A stretch of DNA of 11,809 nucleotides from Bacteroidota bacterium (GTDB taxonomy: Bacteria; Bacteroidota; Bacteroidia; Bacteroidales; VadinHA17), in contig JAKLFN010000046.1 in assembly GCA_022711195.1 (NCBI GenBank), positions 1-11,809 of the forward strand. The letters are read 5' to 3'. A program made the position numbers and the translations under genes. Below, piece after piece: positions 1 to 7,223 of the stretch. The notes beneath the pieces are model-generated. The model did no database searches. It worked only from the letters and a program-made list of their open reading frames with translations, and was not told the DNA's origin. The first letter of the stretch is position 1. Each line of letters starts with the position of its first letter.

Positions 1-570
1 GATAACGTAAAAGTTCATAATCATGCAGTTAACGGGCGCAGTTCAAAAAGCTTTATGACTGAGGGAAGGTGGAAAGCAGTGATGGACAGCCTGAAAAAAG
101 GCGACTATGTCATCATCCAGTTCGGGCATAATGATGAAAAGGCAGATACTGCGCGCCATACAGATCCATTTACAACATATAAGGAGCTGTTGAAATTTTA
201 TATAGAAGAGTCCCGCTCCAAAGGGGCACTGCCTGTTATTTGCTCATCGATAGTACGCAGGCATTTTGATGCTGATGGAAATCTCAAAAACACCCATGGC
301 GACTATATTATTGCTGCCAGACAGGCTGCTGATGAGAATGGTGCGTATTTCATCGACATGGAGGCAAAAACCCGAAGGCTTGTTTTAGATGCAGGAAGGG
401 AAGGATCGAAATCGATTTATCTGTTTTGTAAACCCGGAGAATATTCGGGAAGGCCAAACGGCGTCCAGGATTCAACGCATTTGAGCCTTTCAGGCGCTCG
501 TATCGTAGCAGGACTCTTTACCGATGGTGTGAAAGAGTTGAAATTGCCTGTTGCAAGTTCTTTAAAATAA
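1..570 (+). CDS. Rhamnogalacturonan acetylesterase-like SGNH/GDSL hydrolase (CE12-like), 5' end missing
   Basis: The frame is open from base 1, so the gene starts outside the window; the ATG at 55 is internal. The visible 189 residues cover most of an SGNH hydrolase. An NHAVNGRSSKSF stretch at the left edge is the block carrying the oxyanion-hole Gly. QFGHND at 118-135 is block III with the oxyanion-hole Asn. DSTH at 469-480 is block V with the catalytic Asp and His. The GDSL block with the nucleophilic Ser must lie before base 1, so roughly 60 residues plus a signal peptide are missing. The NGRSS..F..EGRW and QFGHND context is characteristic of CE12 rhamnogalacturonan acetylesterases, which remove O-acetyl groups from galacturonic acid in pectin RG-I. 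Activity in the periplasm or at the surface is inferred. The GH106 rhamnosidase and HTCS nearby fit a pectin role. The exact substrate is not provable from sequence, because related SGNH esterases deacetylate other glycans. Confidence 0.85.
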   Translation, partial: DNVKVHNHAVNGRSSKSFMTEGRWKAVMDSLKKGDYVIIQFGHNDEKADTARHTDPFTTYKELLKFYIEESRSKGALPVICSSIVRRHFDADGNLKNTHGDYIIAARQAADENGAYFIDMEAKTRRLVLDAGREGSKSIYLFCKPGEYSGRPNGVQDSTHLSLSGARIVAGLFTDGVKELKLPVASSLK

Positions 571-815
571 CTGATTAAATGTGGAAACACCCTCAAAGTT
601 TTAATGCATTAATACAACTACTATTAATACAATTTAAAATAATAATACCGAAATGATTGTTCGGCCCTTTAATTAACATTTACTCAAATGTAATTTATGG
701 TGTTTTGAAATAATATGACCTTCAGGTCCTGGTGAACTTAACCGGTAACAGAGTCAGGTTTGCAGATTAAAAAATAAATATGTCTATAAAGAATTCAGAA
801 CTAAAACCTTAGAAA
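571..815. other. AT-rich intergenic region between esterase and DUF1593 genes
   Basis: This is the longest gap in the window. I see no open frame and no RNA gene. It contains a 12-nt perfect palindrome TTAATGCATTAA (601-612), a 10-nt direct repeat (608-617 and 623-632), a weak 5-bp hairpin CCGAA/TTCGG (648-664), and a short inverted repeat GACCT-TC-AGGTC (717-728). CAGGTTTG at 755-762 matches the Bacteroidota -7 box TAnnTTTG except at its first base, but no TTTG lies at the expected upstream distance, so I do not call a promoter. The length suggests that the downstream gene has its own transcriptional control. Confidence 0.6.
608..632. repeat. Direct repeat ATTAATACAA, two copies at 15-bp period
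   Basis: ATTAATACAA occurs at 608-617 and again exactly at 623-632, separated by CTACT. The first copy overlaps the palindrome at 601-612. Spaced direct repeats are a common form of AraC-family binding site, so this could be a regulator site for the gene at 816. The region is very AT-rich, so chance repetition is possible. Confidence 0.45.
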
Positions 816-2279
816 ATGATATCAACAATCTTCTTTTCTGTTTTATCTGCCTTCACTCTGTGTCATACCTCTACAAACAATATCTTAACTCCCGCTGAAG
901 GAATACTGACTCTTTGTTCAGGGAATATTTACAGCAGAACTGTTAAATATGCAGTGCCACCGGCTAAGAACTATCGTTACGTTGTCTGTTCCGATATGAC
1001 CCATGATGATGATAATTCACTCATACGCCTACTACATTATGCTAACGAGATTGATATAGAAGCAATTATAATAACTGATCAGGGGCCGGAATCAATGAAA
1101 AATAAGAACTGGCCGGAAACAATATGGAACAGGGCGCAGGAAATTATTGATGCGTATGGGAAGGTTGAAGACAATTTAAGGTTGCACGATCCTTCTTTCC
1201 CTTCAGCGGATCACATAAGAAGCATTACAAAGATGGGAAAAGGATTTGCCCAACGAATGTCGGGATCGATGGATAAAGGGAACGAACACTTCTGGGATTA
1301 TGTGGGGGAGGGCAGAGACTCTGAAGGATCAGATTATCTGCAGAAAATTTTTGACAAGAAAGATGAGCGACCAATATATGTTGCCTTCTGGGGTGGTCCG
1401 ATAACATTTGCTCAGGCTATGTGGCGATATGAACAAAACCATAATGAAGATGAGGTACAGGCACTTCTTGATAAATTAATCTTTCATTGTATAAGCTTTC
1501 AGGATGTCACTTTTGATTATTTTGTTGACCTTGATTCTGTGGGGATAAAGTTTTTTAACCACAGATTCTATGGCGATTATGACGGGAAACGTTTAATTCC
1601 ATCAATGATCCTTGGGGATATCTTACATTTCTGGAGATATATCGGTGCTGTTGATGCAGATATCGTTCACCAAAACTCAGGTCCTTTAGGCGCTCTATAT
1701 GACAAAGGTGGTGAAGGGGATACGCCTTCATTTCTTAATTTATTGTCGATGAACAGGGGACTAAGTAATATTTCCTTTCCTTCAGCCGGAGGATGGGGTG
1801 ATATGTTTATCATAAAAAGCCTGCCTAATTTCTGGTATGCCGAGAATAATAATTTCAATGAGTTGCTGAGATGGCTTCCTGAAACCAATAACAGCTTTTA
1901 TGCAAGATGTAAATGGGAAAAGAAAGATTTCTCTTCTTCAAACCATGAGCCGGTTGCTGCATTCAACAAAAGCAAATCAGCGAAGTTCACTTATCTTACT
2001 GCTGATCCTGGTGATATCGTCAGGTTGAATGCAAAAGGATCGACAGATCCTGATGGTGATAATTTGACGTACAAATGGTGGCAATACAAGGAGGCAGATT
2101 CCTATAAAGGAGAGGTAATTATCAATAACAGTAATGCTGTTAGGGCATCTTTCATTCTCCCGGATGGTATAGGTGAGGGAGAAATACACGTTATACTTGA
2201 GGTCAGAGATGACGGGGATCCGGTGCTTACAAGTTATCACAGGATAATAATCTCAAAAAGTGGAACAAAGCACCCGTAA
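816..2279 (+). CDS. Exported Sde182/DUF1593-family protein (nucleoside-hydrolase-like fold plus C-terminal beta domain)
   Basis: The protein has 487 residues. The first 20 or so are hydrophobic and look like a signal peptide; the Cys at 16 lacks a lipobox context. The N-terminal domain (about 54-370) matches the Sde182/DUF1593 nucleoside-hydrolase-like family. SDMTHDDDNSLIRLL at 59-73 corresponds to the Asp-rich metal/ribose-binding loop of nucleoside hydrolases. GEGRDSEGSD at 164-173, FWGGPITFAQA at 191-201 and the GDTPSFLNLLS...GGWGD region (301-329) are further family signatures. The C-terminal part (about 377-482), with a DPGD..RLNAKGSTDPDGDNL-type motif, is the small beta-sandwich typical of this family. 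The founding member was annotated as cellulose-binding; to my knowledge no enzyme activity is firmly established. The start is the only ATG giving a signal peptide. An extracytoplasmic accessory role in glycan use is inferred from context. Confidence 0.85.
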   Translation: MISTIFFSVLSAFTLCHTSTNNILTPAEGILTLCSGNIYSRTVKYAVPPAKNYRYVVCSDMTHDDDNSLIRLLHYANEIDIEAIIITDQGPESMKNKNWPETIWNRAQEIIDAYGKVEDNLRLHDPSFPSADHIRSITKMGKGFAQRMSGSMDKGNEHFWDYVGEGRDSEGSDYLQKIFDKKDERPIYVAFWGGPITFAQAMWRYEQNHNEDEVQALLDKLIFHCISFQDVTFDYFVDLDSVGIKFFNHRFYGDYDGKRLIPSMILGDILHFWRYIGAVDADIVHQNSGPLGALYDKGGEGDTPSFLNLLSMNRGLSNISFPSAGGWGDMFIIKSLPNFWYAENNNFNELLRWLPETNNSFYARCKWEKKDFSSSNHEPVAAFNKSKSAKFTYLTADPGDIVRLNAKGSTDPDGDNLTYKWWQYKEADSYKGEVIINNSNAVRASFILPDGIGEGEIHVILEVRDDGDPVLTSYHRIIISKSGTKHP

Positions 2280-2285
2280 GGAATA

Positions 2286-5200
2286 TTAGCTTCCGGAAGT
2301 ATCATTATTCCTGTTGATATATTCTGAGGCACTCATTCCGAATTCCCTGTGAAAGCATTTTCTGAAATGAGAAAGATCTTTGAATCCTACAGAATAAGCA
2401 ACCTCAGTGATTGTCATTTTTTTCTCGAGGAGTAACTGGGCAGCTCTTTTGAGCCTTATGCTCCTGACAAATTCCTTAACGGTCATATTTGTAAGGGCAT
2501 CGAATTTACGATAGAGCTGCATTCTGCTGACGCCTACCTGCATAGCAAACTGTTCGATGTCTAGGTCTGCATTTGAAATGTTCTTCTCCACCACTTCAAT
2601 GGCTTTTTTCAGGAAACGCTCATCGGGTGATGTTACTTTCAGGTCGGAAGGTTTCAGAACTATCTGGCTTGTATACTTTTCTTTCATGGCTCTTCTGACC
2701 TGGAGCATATTATCAATTTTAGTTTGTAGTATGGAAATATCGAAAGGCTTGGTGATATAGTCATCGGCGCCTGCAGATAATCCTTCCATTTCATGTTCCT
2801 TCGAATGGAGTGCTGTAAGAAGCACCAAAGGAATATGCGATGTTCTTTCATCCTTTTTGATCTTCTTGCAGAACTCGTACCCGTCAATATCTGGCATCAG
2901 AATATCACTTATAATGATGTCAGGGATCACTTCGGTCGCTATCTCAAAGCCTTCCTTTCCATTCCTCGCCTCGTAGACTGAATATACAGATTCGAAATGA
3001 CTTCGAATAAAGTACCTGACATCCGGGTTATCCTCGACAATGAGTATAATGCGGGCATCGTTATGGATATCAGGTGCACTACCTGTGGATTTTAGTTTAA
3101 GACGTTTATCCTCCTGATTGTCACTGGCTGATTCTTCTGCTTCAACAGGCTGGTATGGCAGACGAACAATAAACTTGGAACCCCGGCCTTGTTTGCTGAT
3201 GACATCAATTGTCCCCCTGTGAAGTTTAACAAGCTCCTTAACAAGTGCCAGTCCAATCCCGGTTCCTGCTGTTTCATTGATCGAATCAACGCGGAAGAAT
3301 CTGGTGAATATCTTTTCAATATTGGAATCGGTTATGCCTCTCCCGGTATCTCTTACCGATAACTCTATGAATTGTTCCTCCTTCAGGTTATTAAGTGAAT
3401 CATTTTCGGATTCGGCAAAAACCAGAGACAGATGGACAGATACTATTCCTCCGTCATTCGTGTATTTAATGGCATTAGACAGCAGGTTGTTTAAAATAGT
3501 TTTAACCTTATCAGGATCTACAAATGAAATTAGTATTTTCTTAAGTGAGTGAAATTCGAGTGTGATCTGTTTTTCTTTAGCATATTCCTGAAAAGACTGA
3601 ACCACTTCCGAAACGAGCCTGACGACATCATCCTGCATCATTTCCAGTTTCAGGTTCCCGGCTTCAAGCTTCCTGAAATCAAGAAGCTGATTAATCAGTC
3701 TGTCGAGCTGTTTTGTGTTTCTGTAGACCAGATTCAGATGAGAAGGTACATCCCCGGACGCGACCTGATTTGAGATTAGCTTCTCAAGTGGACCGAGTAT
3801 CAGAGTTAACGGAGTTCTGATTTCATGGGAAATATTTGTAAACATGCGCAGCTTGAGCATGTCAAGCTCGTGGAGATTTTTGGCCCTTGTTTTCTCAATA
3901 ACGAGTTCATTTTTAATCTTTTCGCGGTTGAAAATAAACTTTATCAGCATAAAGACGAATAAAGCCACGATCATGATCATCAGTGTACGGAACCACCATG
4001 TCATCCAGAAAGGAGGTTTAATGGTAATCATTAGAGTCAGCTCCTTCTGAGGAGCAGGATTCCCGGGCACTATTTTTTTAATTCTTAGGGTATAGTCGCC
4101 CGGATTAAGGTTAGTATATGTGGCTACCCTTGAACTGCTTGGTTCATTCCATTCCTTATCAAATCCTTCAAGGAAATATGAATAGAGGTTTCCGGAGCTG
4201 TTAATGAAATCGAGTGCCGTAAATTCAAGGCTGAAGACTTTCTGGCTGTATTGAAGTACAATTTGGTCAGTTAAGGAAATACTTTTTTTAAGTATCGAAT
4301 TTTTATCACTACCGATCATTACCGGCTTATTGAAAATCCTTAGTTCTGTAAAAACAAGTTCTACATCAGTATCTTCATCCAGTATGTCGGAGGGATTGAA
4401 TTTGTTGAAACCGTTTATTCCTCCGAAGATTAGTTCTCCGTTTCGGAGTTTAAAGGAGGCTCCGTAGTTGTAGAAATCATTCTGAAGTCCGTCCCTGATA
4501 GTGAATTTTCTGAACTGTTCCCTTACGTATTCAAACCGTGAGAGCCCATTAGTAGTACTTATCCACAGGTATTTGTTATCGTCTTCAAGGATGCATAGCG
4601 CATGGTTATTGGAAAGTCCTTCGTTCTCACCATAATACTTAACTGGTCCATTATCTTTTGAATATAGGGCTATCCCTCTGTCAGTGGTTGCTACCCAGTA
4701 TCTCTTCTGAGAATCCTCTGTAAAAGATTGTGTATGTTCCTGATACTGTACATATTTTCCATTCTCTGGATTGTAAATGATAATTCTGTCAATAGTGCCA
4801 AGCCATAAGTCTCCATCCGAATCAATTTGGATCCAGTAAACCTGCTCATTCTTAACGATGTTATGGAAATGGATGAATTTATTTTCACCGGGATCAATTC
4901 TATCCAGACCGCTTGAGGTGGCTACCCATATTCTTCCCAAATCGTCCATAGCGAAGTCCCAGACCCTGTTGTCAGAAAGACTTTCGGGATCATTCTGATC
5001 GTTCTGGAAATGTTTTATTTTTCCGTTTTTCAGGTTCAGAACATCAATTCCTCCCCAGAATGTTCCTATCCATAGGTTCCCTTTCTTGTCGTCCAGTAAA
5101 GCCTTAATGCAGTCCTGTGAAAGGGAATTAGTATTGCCGGCCTGAGCTGTCATGTATTTAAAGGTTCCGGTCTCTGGGTCATAAATATTGATACCTCCGT

Positions 5201-6392
5201 CTTCGGTTCCCACCCATATCCTGTCATTCTCATCTACCCAGAAAGTATAAATTATCCCGCTGTTGAGATAATGGTTGTCATTCGATTTTGCACTAAAACC
5301 GCTGAAAACCTGCTTGCTTTTAGCCAATAGGTTGAATCCGGCACGGGTGCCAATCCATGTATCACCGTGGGTGTCATGAAAAACATCAAGAACGGAATTA
5401 TCAGCCAGACTTTTCTCATCCCTGTTATCATGCTTAAAAAATCCAATGACTCCCTTTGTTTTTGAGTAAATGTATAGTCCTCCCCTTGTACCTATCCAGT
5501 AATCACCAAGCTTGCCTTTGGATATCGCCCTGATAGTCTCCGTTCTTTCGTAATATGGAGAAAGGTTGAGATGTTTAAATGATTTTGTCGATGGATCACA
5601 GATAAAGATGCCATTTGAATATGTTCCTATCCACAACATACCGTCGTCATCCTTGAAAATTTCAAATAATTCCCTTGACTGTGTACTTACGAGCGGAATC
5701 TGGACCTCCTCAACATGGTTGCTTTCAGGATTATACAAAAAGATCCCTTGTGTAGTTCCTATCCATAGATTACCTGTATTGTCGAACTGGAGCACCCTGA
5801 TAAAGCCAAAAGAAAATTCCGGATTCCTGTTATCCGGAACAGGATCTATTCTGGATAATGTTCCTGCAGTGTCTATCTTAAGCAGATCCCTGTCAGTTCC
5901 AAGGTATAAATTTCCGTACCGGTCACTGATTATTGAGTTTAAAGATACTTCCCTGGTACTGAATTCAGGGTGATTTCTGTATGGATGCAGAAAACACTCT
6001 TTCTGACGATCAAAAAAGTTCAGTCCTCCTTTCTCGGTCCCAATCAGGAGATTGCCATTTGTGTCTTCATAAATTACTCTGACTATGTTACCTGAGAGAC
6101 TAGTTGTATCATCAGGATCAGGAAGAAAATTTACGAAGCGGGAACCGTCAAATCTGCTTAGTCCCTGGCTGGTGCCTATCCACATCCATCCAATATGGTC
6201 CTGGAAGATACATTGTACATGGTTGTTACTGAGACCGTCTTCCTGGGTAAATTTATCGAAGCTGAGGCTTGTCGATTTGTTCCCTGTCGATGGGATTCCA
6301 TTTATTATAGTCTGACTCAGAAAGACAAGGATTGAAATTAAAATTGTCCTTCTTATCTTAAAACAGTACAATTTAGTAGGAAATGTAGCCAT
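2286..6392 (-). CDS. Hybrid two-component system sensor histidine kinase/response regulator (HTCS) with AraC-type output
   Basis: This is a complete single-chain sensor-regulator of 1368 residues. A signal anchor (about 14-32) precedes a periplasmic sensor with 14 regulator-propeller repeats. The repeats are marked by WIGT-like motifs (for example at 70, 209, 254, 440 and 609), enough for two seven-bladed beta-propellers. A Y_Y_Y domain follows (about 725-790), then a transmembrane helix (about 801-821). The HisKA H-box FTNISHEIRTP places the phospho-accepting His at 856. The ATPase domain has an N-box (Asn973), G1 DTGRG (1015-1019) and G2 GTGIGL (1043-1048). The receiver has acidic Asp1121, phospho-acceptor Asp1163, Thr1193 and Lys1215. 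An AraC-type double helix-turn-helix fills about 1265-1360. All key residues are intact. HTCS proteins bind an oligosaccharide in the periplasm and activate PUL transcription; the ligand here is probably a rhamnogalacturonan fragment, inferred from neighbours. The gene ends 6 nt from the convergent DUF1593 gene. Confidence 0.97.
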   Translation of the reverse strand: MATFPTKLYCFKIRRTILISILVFLSQTIINGIPSTGNKSTSLSFDKFTQEDGLSNNHVQCIFQDHIGWMWIGTSQGLSRFDGSRFVNFLPDPDDTTSLSGNIVRVIYEDTNGNLLIGTEKGGLNFFDRQKECFLHPYRNHPEFSTREVSLNSIISDRYGNLYLGTDRDLLKIDTAGTLSRIDPVPDNRNPEFSFGFIRVLQFDNTGNLWIGTTQGIFLYNPESNHVEEVQIPLVSTQSRELFEIFKDDDGMLWIGTYSNGIFICDPSTKSFKHLNLSPYYERTETIRAISKGKLGDYWIGTRGGLYIYSKTKGVIGFFKHDNRDEKSLADNSVLDVFHDTHGDTWIGTRAGFNLLAKSKQVFSGFSAKSNDNHYLNSGIIYTFWVDENDRIWVGTEDGGINIYDPETGTFKYMTAQAGNTNSLSQDCIKALLDDKKGNLWIGTFWGGIDVLNLKNGKIKHFQNDQNDPESLSDNRVWDFAMDDLGRIWVATSSGLDRIDPGENKFIHFHNIVKNEQVYWIQIDSDGDLWLGTIDRIIIYNPENGKYVQYQEHTQSFTEDSQKRYWVATTDRGIALYSKDNGPVKYYGENEGLSNNHALCILEDDNKYLWISTTNGLSRFEYVREQFRKFTIRDGLQNDFYNYGASFKLRNGELIFGGINGFNKFNPSDILDEDTDVELVFTELRIFNKPVMIGSDKNSILKKSISLTDQIVLQYSQKVFSLEFTALDFINSSGNLYSYFLEGFDKEWNEPSSSRVATYTNLNPGDYTLRIKKIVPGNPAPQKELTLMITIKPPFWMTWWFRTLMIMIVALFVFMLIKFIFNREKIKNELVIEKTRAKNLHELDMLKLRMFTNISHEIRTPLTLILGPLEKLISNQVASGDVPSHLNLVYRNTKQLDRLINQLLDFRKLEAGNLKLEMMQDDVVRLVSEVVQSFQEYAKEKQITLEFHSLKKILISFVDPDKVKTILNNLLSNAIKYTNDGGIVSVHLSLVFAESENDSLNNLKEEQFIELSVRDTGRGITDSNIEKIFTRFFRVDSINETAGTGIGLALVKELVKLHRGTIDVISKQGRGSKFIVRLPYQPVEAEESASDNQEDKRLKLKSTGSAPDIHNDARIILIVEDNPDVRYFIRSHFESVYSVYEARNGKEGFEIATEVIPDIIISDILMPDIDGYEFCKKIKKDERTSHIPLVLLTALHSKEHEMEGLSAGADDYITKPFDISILQTKIDNMLQVRRAMKEKYTSQIVLKPSDLKVTSPDERFLKKAIEVVEKNISNADLDIEQFAMQVGVSRMQLYRKFDALTNMTVKEFVRSIRLKRAAQLLLEKKMTITEVAYSVGFKDLSHFRKCFHREFGMSASEYINRNNDTSGS

Positions 6393-6444
6393 AGAATTTC
6401 TCGGACCTGCCTGATCCAGTGTTTCTAAATCATGAAGTAACTTA

Positions 6445-6459
6445 AAGTAATTATTACTT
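6445..6459. promoter_or_regulatory. 15-nt palindrome AAGTAAT-T-ATTACTT upstream of HTCS
   Basis: This is a perfect inverted repeat with 7-nt arms and one central base, 53 nt ahead of the HTCS start codon in the 142-nt gap between the LamG and HTCS genes. A further AAGTAA lies 10 bp to its left (6435-6440). It could be an operator controlling the HTCS gene. No convincing promoter box sits at a suitable distance, and the surroundings are AT-rich, so function is unproven. Confidence 0.35.
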
Positions 6460-6534
6460 ATCTATCTAATCAATATAATAATTTATAGCTCTTTTAAACA
6501 TATAAAAGGTATTGAACTTCTCTGTTTCCGAAAT

Positions 6535-7152
6535 TTATAGACTCAGAAACTCACCAGGACCAAGTACCTTATCCGTAAACCTCACAGAGTATAAAGAACC
6601 TTTAAACCATGAAATTTCGTTTTGTCTCACACCTATTGAAGTTTTACCTTTAAGTAAGGGAGAAAAAATGATACTTCCCTCCAGTTCCTTTTTGCTGTTG
6701 ACATATGTCTCAAGTTTTCCGCTGTTAATTACAAAAGCCAGGTGATACCAACTATCGTAGGGATGAATCAGTCCAGCATCAATCAATGCCATCTTTTGTT
6801 CTCCCACAGAAATAAAAGCATCGGAGTACCACCCCTCTGGTGTTGCCCTTAATTCAAGGAGAAGCCGGTCGCCCTGAGACTCGCCGCAGTGAAGGAAACG
6901 CTGTTCGAAACTGCCGCCTCTGGAGGGATTGAACAATATCTCTATTGTAAATTTCTGCAAACCTGTTATTGGCATTTCTTCAAGGAATATAGCATCACAT
7001 TCTCCATTAAAGTATATAGCTTTCCCGTATCTGCAATCAATAACTTCTGGCTTCCCTTTCAGACTTATACCTTCCCTTCTGTTTTCAACCATGCTTGCAA
7101 GCAGCCATTCTTTAGTGTTATTCTTGTCAGTTGTACTTCTTTCTTGAATCAT
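6535..7152 (-). CDS. LamG / concanavalin A-like jelly-roll domain protein without signal peptide
   Basis: The protein has 205 residues. Residues about 44-200 form one LamG/concanavalin-like beta-sandwich. The strands seen are KAIYFNGECDAIFL (44-57), FTIEILFNP (68-76), WYHLAFVINSGKLETYVNSK (135-154) and IGVRQNEISWFKGSLYSVRF (173-192), the last being the closing strands usual in LamG_3 proteins. The N-terminus is polar and charged and shows no signal peptide. An in-frame stop at 7168-7170, 15 nt above the ATG, rules out a longer start, and the other frames just upstream offer no hydrophobic leader. The family commonly binds carbohydrate, but no ligand residues can be assigned. It lies 71 nt downstream of the GH106 stop on the same strand, so co-transcription is likely. 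Cytoplasmic location or unconventional export is inferred. Confidence 0.8.
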   Translation of the reverse strand: MIQERSTTDKNNTKEWLLASMVENRREGISLKGKPEVIDCRYGKAIYFNGECDAIFLEEMPITGLQKFTIEILFNPSRGGSFEQRFLHCGESQGDRLLLELRATPEGWYSDAFISVGEQKMALIDAGLIHPYDSWYHLAFVINSGKLETYVNSKKELEGSIIFSPLLKGKTSIGVRQNEISWFKGSLYSVRFTDKVLGPGEFLSL

Positions 7153-7199
7153 ATTAATATTGTTTCTTCATTATTTATTTGGTTACAAGAATGTTATAT

Positions 7200-7211
7200 A
7201 CAAATATTTGT
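7200..7211. promoter_or_regulatory. 12-nt palindrome ACAAATATTTGT between GH106 and LamG genes
   Basis: This perfect palindrome sits just after the GH106 stop codon and 48 nt before the LamG start, in a 71-nt gap. On the minus strand it includes AATATTTG, which matches the Bacteroidota -7 box TAnnTTTG except at its first base, but I see no partner -33 TTTG. It may be an operator, part of an internal promoter, or chance in AT-rich DNA. Confidence 0.25.
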
Positions 7212-7223
7212 GAGAGATTTACC

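Noticed and set aside
648..664. Hairpin CCGAA/TTCGG after the esterase gene as a terminator
   Set aside because: The stem is only 5 bp with a 7-nt loop, and no T-run follows (CCCTTTAATT instead).
755..762. CAGGTTTG as a -7 promoter box for the DUF1593 gene
   Set aside because: One mismatch to TAnnTTTG, and no TTTG at 17-23 nt upstream, so the evidence is too thin for a promoter call.
2290..2299. Palindrome CTTCCGGAAG at the end of the HTCS gene as a terminator for the convergent genes
   Set aside because: It has no loop-forming spacer and no adjacent T-run, and it lies within coding sequence.
5566..5973. 135-residue open frame on the plus strand within the HTCS region
   Set aside because: It is antisense to the propeller repeats of the HTCS, whose repeat motifs are continuous in the minus frame.
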